Shown here: positions 58,482 to 64,000 of the stretch, piece after piece
How positions within the stretch are numbered: the first letter of the stretch is position 1
How the letters are laid out: the number at the start of each line of letters is the position of its first letter
Assembly: GCA_013399895.1 (NCBI GenBank)
Contig: VXBA01005720.1
Location: 6,068-70,067 of the forward strand
Length of the DNA stretch: 64,000 bases
Reading direction: 5' to 3'
From: Serilophus lunatus
Taxonomy: Eukaryota; Chordata; Aves; Passeriformes; Eurylaimidae
The notes under the pieces: generated by a model
Told to the model about the DNA's origin: nothing
The model's database searches: none
The model's input: only the letters and a program-made list of their open reading frames with translations
Position numbers and translations under genes: made by a program

Positions 58482-58881
58482 ATTCCTGTGAGGAGCAGCT
58501 GAGGGAGCTGGAGGGGCTCAGCCTGGAGCAAAGGAGGCTCAGGGAGCCCCTGGAATTCTCTGCAATCCCTGCCAGGAGGGGGGAGCTGGGGGGGAGTTGG
58601 GCTCTGCTCCCAGGGAACAAGGGATGGGATGGGAGGGAACAGCCTCAGGCTGGGCCAGGGCAGGGGCAGGGGGGATATTTAGGAAAATTCCATCATGGAA
58701 AGGGTTGTCCAACCCTGGCACAGCTATCCAGGGAAGTTGTGGGGTCTCCATCCCTGGAAGTGCCCAGAAGACACGTGGAGGTGGCACTGGGGCCGTGGTT
58801 AGTGCTGAACATGGTGCTGGTTAATGGCTGGTCTTGATGATCTTAAAGGTCTTTTCCAACCTCAGCAATTCCATGATTCTG
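58482..58881 (+). mobile_element. CR1 LINE copy with extended 5' segment
   Basis: It begins GGAGCAGCTGAGGGAGCTGG and GGAGCAAAGGAGGCTCAGGG. It continues CCCCTGGAATTCTCTGCAAT, CTGCTCCCAGGGAACAAGGG and CAGGCTGGGCCAGGGCAGGG. It ends GATGATCTTAAAGGTCTTTT, CCAACCTCAGCAATTCCATG and ATTCTGTG. Its left half is very close to the copies at 33042 and 61400. Confidence 0.9.
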
Positions 58882-59159
58882 TGCATTGGGATTTTGCTGC
58901 TCTGAAAAGCTCCCATCTGCCTTTTCAGCCTCAATGCTCCTGCTTTTTGTTCCTCCCACTTCCATTTACTGGGTTCACCCCCTCAAAGGCTGCAGGACAC
59001 CAATGGTCCAACTTCATTCCGAGGAAAACTTTGGAAAGACCCTTCAGTTCTGTCCTTCTTAATCCTGGCCACGAAGGTGGCTGCAGTAAAATACCCATTT
59101 TTCCAGCACCTGGCAGCACTCTGAGAAAATCCAGCTCAAAGCCAGCCCCCAGCATCCCC

Positions 59160-59600
59160 CCGTGACCCCAACCCACAACAATCAAGCTGCACAATCCCAA
59201 ATCTCTCAAATCAAACCCAGGATCAGTTCTGGAGCCCAGAAGGCTAATTGGGACCATTCCTGGCCTATCCACAAGGCAGGATCCCCAAGCTGTGCAAGTA
59301 ATTGGGAGCAGGGGCAGGGGGCAGATCACGTTATCAATATCAATTATTTTAATCCCCACAAAAGGAGCTGCAATAAAAGGAAAATGAGAGAGGCCAAACT
59401 TTGTCTACCAGCAATAATCTCACCAGAAAAATAACAGAGGGCTGTGATTCACCTGCTGATTTCAACCAGCCAGAGGGTGAAGCTGAAGATACCTCTGGGA
59501 GGGAGGGAGGGAGTGGGAATCTGCTGGTGATTAGGATGATAAAACTGGGTATTGGACCAGCTCATAAACAGAGCTGGGCCAAACGTGTGCTGTGATGTAT
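59160..59600. promoter_or_regulatory. Candidate conserved non-coding element
   Basis: A repeat-free, A-rich block has homeodomain-like and GATA-like motifs: GGCTAATTGGGACC, AAGTAATTGGGAGC, CACGTTATCAATATCAATTA, GCAATAATCTC, GGTGATTAGGATGATAAAAC. The block sits between two CR1 copies and has none of their sequence. A 90-residue open frame crosses it but resembles no protein I know. Confidence 0.32.
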
Positions 59601-61399
59601 GTTGGCCACCTCAACTCTGCTGTTCCAGTCCTGAGCTGCAGTCCAAAACCTACAGGGGCTCCTGTGCCAAAGAGCATTAATGAAAACACATGGCCTCCAT
59701 CCCTGCACTATTTATTTGTAGTAGAACCAGCAGCTCTGCTGGTGGAAAAGAACATTTCCACTTTTGTCAGGAGTCGTGGGTGGAACAGCCAAGTGTTGGG
59801 GTGGTTTGGGGGATTAAACAGAGTGGGGTTTTCCTCCCTCTTTCCTTTCTAATGTGTAGGGCCTTAATCCCTGAGCTGGGGCTCACTGAAGGATCTCTGT
59901 CCTGCAGCCTGTGCTGCTGTGGAGCTTGGAGAGGGAAATGGCAGAACCCAAGGTTTGCATGGGGGAGGTGTTCTCCTGCCAACCTTCTCTGATCCCTGAG
60001 GAGGTGATGGGCTCCAGTGAGTGTGGAAGAGAAAAGCAGGCTCTGACAGGGCTGGAGAAGACTTTGCTGCACCACCAGACACAACTTGGCACGTGGAAAC
60101 CACCTGGAGGCTGGGATGAGGGGAGAGCATTCTGTGGGTGCCAGGAGTCCCAAACTCTAATCCCAGCTTGGCAAAACACCATGGATTGAACTCCTCCTGC
60201 ATGAATTTCTGTGCTGAGCAGAGACTGCAAGGTGAGTGTGTGGGGCTCCTGATCCCATGTCCACCCTGACATGTCAAAATGGACATGCCTGGCAGGTGGA
60301 GCCCTGGGATGTGCCATGCCGTGGGTTTTATTGATCCCTTTTTGGCTTTGCCATCATCTCACTGCTGGCTGTGGTTGGTTGGCTCTTTGCCCTACAAGAA
60401 ATCCCAGGGAAAGGGAGTTTTTTTTCCTCAGTGGGAGCCATTCCTGGTGCAGTTGGTGCAGGGGGAAGCTGCTCCTGGGCTTTGGGTCTGTTTGTCATCA
60501 GGATTATTAAGCATTTTGTCTGTGGTGTACACAAGGGTTTACAAATCTGTTTGCAGGCTGGAGCTGGAATTCTGCTTCCACTGGAGCATATGGAGTGGAT
60601 CCCACAGTGTTCAGGGCATCCCACCTGCCAGGAAAGGCAGAGGCAGCCTTGGCTCCCTCCTTGTGCAAGGAGGGGGATGTGGCTGAGCGTGTTCCCTTAT
60701 CCCTGCCTGCTCCAGAGAGCACCATTCCCAACAGCTCCATCCCACATACACCAGGGAAAAGTGAGCCATGGAAAGTTTTGAGTCACTTCAGGTGTTTCTG
60801 GAGCTTTGCAGGACATCTCCCAGGCTTGGGCTGGAGCAGCTTTCCAAGCCCTGTGAGCAGGTCCCAGGGATTGGGGAGCACCATTCCCTGCTGTGCCAGG
60901 CTTTATCTGGCCCCAGCTTGGCTAATTCTGGGAGTGCTGCTTGGCTGGCACAGGCACAAAGTCTTAACATGCTCCAAATGGAGAAAATCCCTTTGTCCAA
61001 GACCCGTGTTGGAAAAGCTCCCCACCAGCCCCACGGCTCCCAGACCCTCTGGAGCACCTGGAGACCAGATGTTTGAGTGGCACAGGCAGGGCATGAACAT
61101 TCTGAGCTCCCAGCCATTGCCAGGGGAGCTGTGGTGGTGGATCCTGGGGCTTTTGGAAATGGGCAAGTCCTGCCCGGTCCCATCCATCCCAACGTGCTCT
61201 GGGGTGGGATGCAATCCAGGGGTGCATTTTTCCACTGGCTGCCAAAGTGCTGTTGCTCTTTAATTACAGGCAGATATCTTGTAAAACTCAGCCACCAACT
61301 GGGTGGAACAGCTGCAGAAGCAGCTGCTGGAGCAGGAGCCCCACTGGGCAACGACTGCTCTGCACCAGAACCGTGTCCAGCTGCTGGACACATCCAAGG

Positions 61400-61902
61400 A
61401 TCCCTCCTGGGAGACCTCAGGGGCCTGTCCTGTGAGGAAAGGAAAGACACTGAGGGGCTGGAGAGTGTCCAGGGAAGGGAACGAAGCTGGGAAGGGGCTG
61501 GAGCCCCAGGAGCAGCTGAGGGAGCTGGGGGGGCTCAGCCTGGAGCAAAGGAGGCTCAGGGGGCCCCTGGAATTCTCTGCAATTCCTGCCAGGAGGGGGG
61601 AGCTGGGGGGGAGTCAGGCTCTGCTCCCAGGGAACAAGGGATGGGATGGGAGGGGATGGCCTCAGGCTGGGCCAGGGGAGGCTCAGGTTGGACATCAGGA
61701 GGAATTTCTCCATGGAAGGGGTGGTCAGGCACTGGAACAGCTGCCCAGGGCAGTGGTGGAGTCTCCATCCCTGGAAGTGCTCAAAAAACCACGTGGAGGT
61801 GGCACTTGAGGCCATGGTTTAGTGGTGACCGTGGTGGTGCTGGTTGTTGGTTGGACTTGGTGATCCTGGAGGTCTTTTCCAGCCTTAATAATTCTGTGAG
61901 GG
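61400..61902 (+). mobile_element. CR1 LINE copy, longest of its subfamily here
   Basis: The copy starts near AGGGGCCTGTCCTGTGAGGA and AGAGTGTCCAGGGAAGGGAA. It runs through GGAGCAAAGGAGGCTCAGGG, CCCCTGGAATTCTCTGCAAT, GGTTGGACATCAGGAGGAAT and CCATGGTTTAGTGGTGACCG. It ends GGTCTTTTCCAGCCTTAATA and ATTCTGTGAG. At about 500 bp it still lacks any of the reverse-transcriptase coding region, so it is a dead copy. Confidence 0.9.
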
Positions 61903-64000
61903 AGAGGGATAAAGGGAAAGGAAAAGCAAACCTTTTGTTGCTCCTGAAGCAACAGCATCCTTGTCAGCACTGGAGGCAAGACCCCAGGATTTGCTCCCAT
62001 CTGTAGGTGCTCAGGTGGGAACAGGGCAGTTTGGAGGCCTTGGCTGATCCAACCTCTCCTTGATGGGTCTCCCATCTGAGCTCTGAGTGTGTTGGTGCTT
62101 CTGGGAAAAGGCTTTGCTCTGTCCCCAGGACTCTGCTCAGCCCCAGAGGTCACTCCTGATTTGGACAAATTGGCACTAATTACTGTGTGACTGTTTTCCC
62201 AAGGAGGGGCTGTCAGTCAGTGCTCCAGCTCCTGGAGCTGCTTCCCAGTTCCTGGGGAAGCTCCCAGTCTTTTGAGCCTAATTCTGGGCTTTTTGACTGA
62301 TAGCTGTGCTGATAAGGAGGACAGGGGAGCTCAAACTGCTCTTTAACTGCTTCTTGATTTCTTTTCTCCCTTCTCTTCCCTGTATTAAACCTCATTAGGT
62401 TTTTCATCCAGCTTTTTCCAACCCACTATGACACAAAAAGTAAATAATATCCAGCAATTCACTTCCATAAATCAGAAAATGAGCTGCTTTCAGGAGCCCT
62501 GATGGCTCAGGATGGGCTTTATTCCAAGAGTTTGCATTGCTGGAAGGAAAAATGTTCCTAACAAGGAAGCAGGTGCTTGGATGTCTTGCTGAAAATGTTA
62601 AAGTTAAAAATTAATACAAGGGAAGTGGTGCTGAATTAAACAGAAAGCAGGAATAATTAAAAGAATTAACTGTGCAAAGTATTTTGGGGGTCTTCTTTTA
62701 ATTATATGAATAACCACAACATTATAACATATTTCTGGAGCATCCTAAGTTTACAATCCTTGGCCCTTTATGGGATTTTCTCCACTCTGAGGACAATACA
62801 GGTGAATCCTGGCAGGGCTGATGGTCACAATCATGAATTATTAAGACCCAAAACGATGGATTTTCAAGCTGTGGCTTCACTGTGGAGCAGCCCCCAGGTC
62901 TGGGCTGGCTGTGGGAGCTCAGGTTTGATCCATCTCTGCCTTCCTGGGACCCCTCACCACATGGTGGTGAGTCCTGGAGAACAAGGGTGGAACCAAGGTT
63001 GGAAATGCAGATCATTTTCATCTGCTGGTGTGAAAACAAACTGTTCTTTGAGCTGAGGTGCCTGATAGCACGAGGAAGAACAAGCTTTGTGTTCAGCTGC
63101 TTTTTACAGCCTTTCCATTTGCTCATAAGTTTGGAGGAATGACCTTTTCAGAGGCATAATTGAAAACCCACTTGTCCTCATCGACACTTCTGGAAGAGCT
63201 GCTCTGGGGGGGTTGGAAGCTGGGGATTAGGTGCTTTCTGCTGGCCTGGGGGAGCTGCATGATGTCAGTGTGAGCTCTGGAAGAAGGGCCAGGGCCTGAC
63301 CCTGCCTGTGATCAGTTAAGTAACAAGATCCATCATAAGGTAAGTGCTTGGAGCAATAATATTGGCAGATAAATGTCAGCAGGACATCAAAAGCTTATTG
63401 CACTGGATCTGGAGTTTGTATCAGGCTGCTGAGGCAGGTTTTGAGATGAGTCCCAGCTCTCTGTGTTGGATGCAAGGGATCTTTGAATGCAATCTGCCAC
63501 AGAGGCTTGTTATTCTAAAATAACAAAGGTTGTGTCATTCTGAAGGTGCTCATGGCTTAAAAAAAGAGGAGCAAATGCTTTAAAGGTGGGATTTAGGCTT
63601 GGCTTGGGAGGCTCAGTGTTGTTGGGTTTGCTGGCAGAAGCAGGAGGAGGGATTTAGGGATATGACTTCCAGCTGAGCACTTCTGGGAAGGAGTCCTGGT
63701 TTTCCAGAGTTTGGAAGTCCTGCAGATGATCAGAGCCTTGGAAAAGGAGGCCTGAGCAGTGAATTCCCAGAGGTGCCACCAGCCTGGTGGAGTCACAGTT
63801 TTAGGAGACATGATGATGAATATTGACATTTGTGCCCAGTTAAATTGGACTGAGAGAGTGAAAAGGAATCCAGGGCTTCTGTCCTCCAAGGGTGCTTGGG
63901 AATAACGAGGGTGATACACAACCCTGGAGCTTGAGGGACAGGGTGAGGGATATTTTATTCCAAGAAGAGAGGCAGGGAAGCAGCTTCCCAGAGCCAGGCA

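Larger units (their letters stand above)
57745..64000 (+). other. LMF1: LMF1 intron 5, 5' part
   Basis: At least 6,256 bp of intron follow exon 5. It contains two of the longer CR1 copies (58482 and 61400), a repeat-free AT-rich block at 59.2-59.6 kb, and unique sequence with no recognised content in 59.6-61.3 kb and 62-64 kb. I looked for the expected next exon, which should begin with a Thr-Gln-Pro-Met-Pro-like peptide, and did not see it. Confidence 0.8.

Noticed and set aside
61077..62006. 309-residue open frame on the + strand, the longest in the window
   Set aside because: Its second half is the CR1 copy at 61400-61902 read in an arbitrary frame, and its first half has no recognisable domain. 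CR1 3' ends are GC-rich and stop-poor, which explains the length.
57745..64000. Search for the next LMF1 exon
   Set aside because: No segment encodes the expected Thr-Gln-Pro-Met-Pro-Asn-Pro region with splice sites. It is presumably beyond the window.
1..64000. Endogenous retrovirus or LTR element
   Set aside because: I found no gag, pol or env similarity and no paired direct repeats of LTR length with TG...CA ends. Solo, highly diverged LTRs cannot be excluded by eye.

Overview
The window looks like vertebrate nuclear DNA, most likely from a songbird or a close relative. The evidence is about 33 truncated CR1 LINE copies of the avian type, many of a kind I associate with passerines, and exons of a vertebrate gene separated by introns of 12-30 kb. 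No bacterial operons, rRNA, tRNA or CRISPR arrays are visible, and I recognise no LTR element or endogenous retrovirus. The species cannot be told from the sequence.

The only gene I can support is LMF1 (lipase maturation factor 1), on the + strand and incomplete at both ends. Four coding exons are visible: 3129-3438 (called exon 2), 15408-15418 (an 11-nt microexon, called exon 3), 45140-45288 (exon 4) and 57679-57744 (exon 5). They join in one reading frame with GT-AG splice sites and match the vertebrate LMF1 protein in order. Exon 1 lies before base 1. The exon after 57744 lies beyond base 64000. Only 536 of the 64,000 bases are coding. The rest is intron 1 (3' part), intron 2 (11,969 bp), intron 3 (29,721 bp), intron 4 (12,390 bp) and the first 6,256 bp of intron 5.

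The introns hold CR1 fragments (23 in the gene's sense direction and 10 antisense, counted by eye), four pentanucleotide tracts, and a 520-bp minisatellite at 52571-53090 built of 44-bp units that are dimers of about 22 bp. Between these lie stretches of unique, often AT-rich sequence with CpG sites and homeodomain, SOX or octamer-like motifs. I flag these as possible conserved non-coding elements. In other vertebrates LMF1 lies beside SOX8, so intronic enhancers for a neighbouring gene are plausible, but nothing here proves it.

LMF1 is an endoplasmic-reticulum membrane protein needed for lipoprotein lipase, hepatic lipase and endothelial lipase to fold into active enzymes. The best structural observation is the microexon. 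It restores both frame and protein continuity between two exons 41.7 kb apart, and it would be invisible to ordinary ORF searching. I saw no convincing new biological system. The findings concern exon structure, repeat biology and candidate regulatory DNA.
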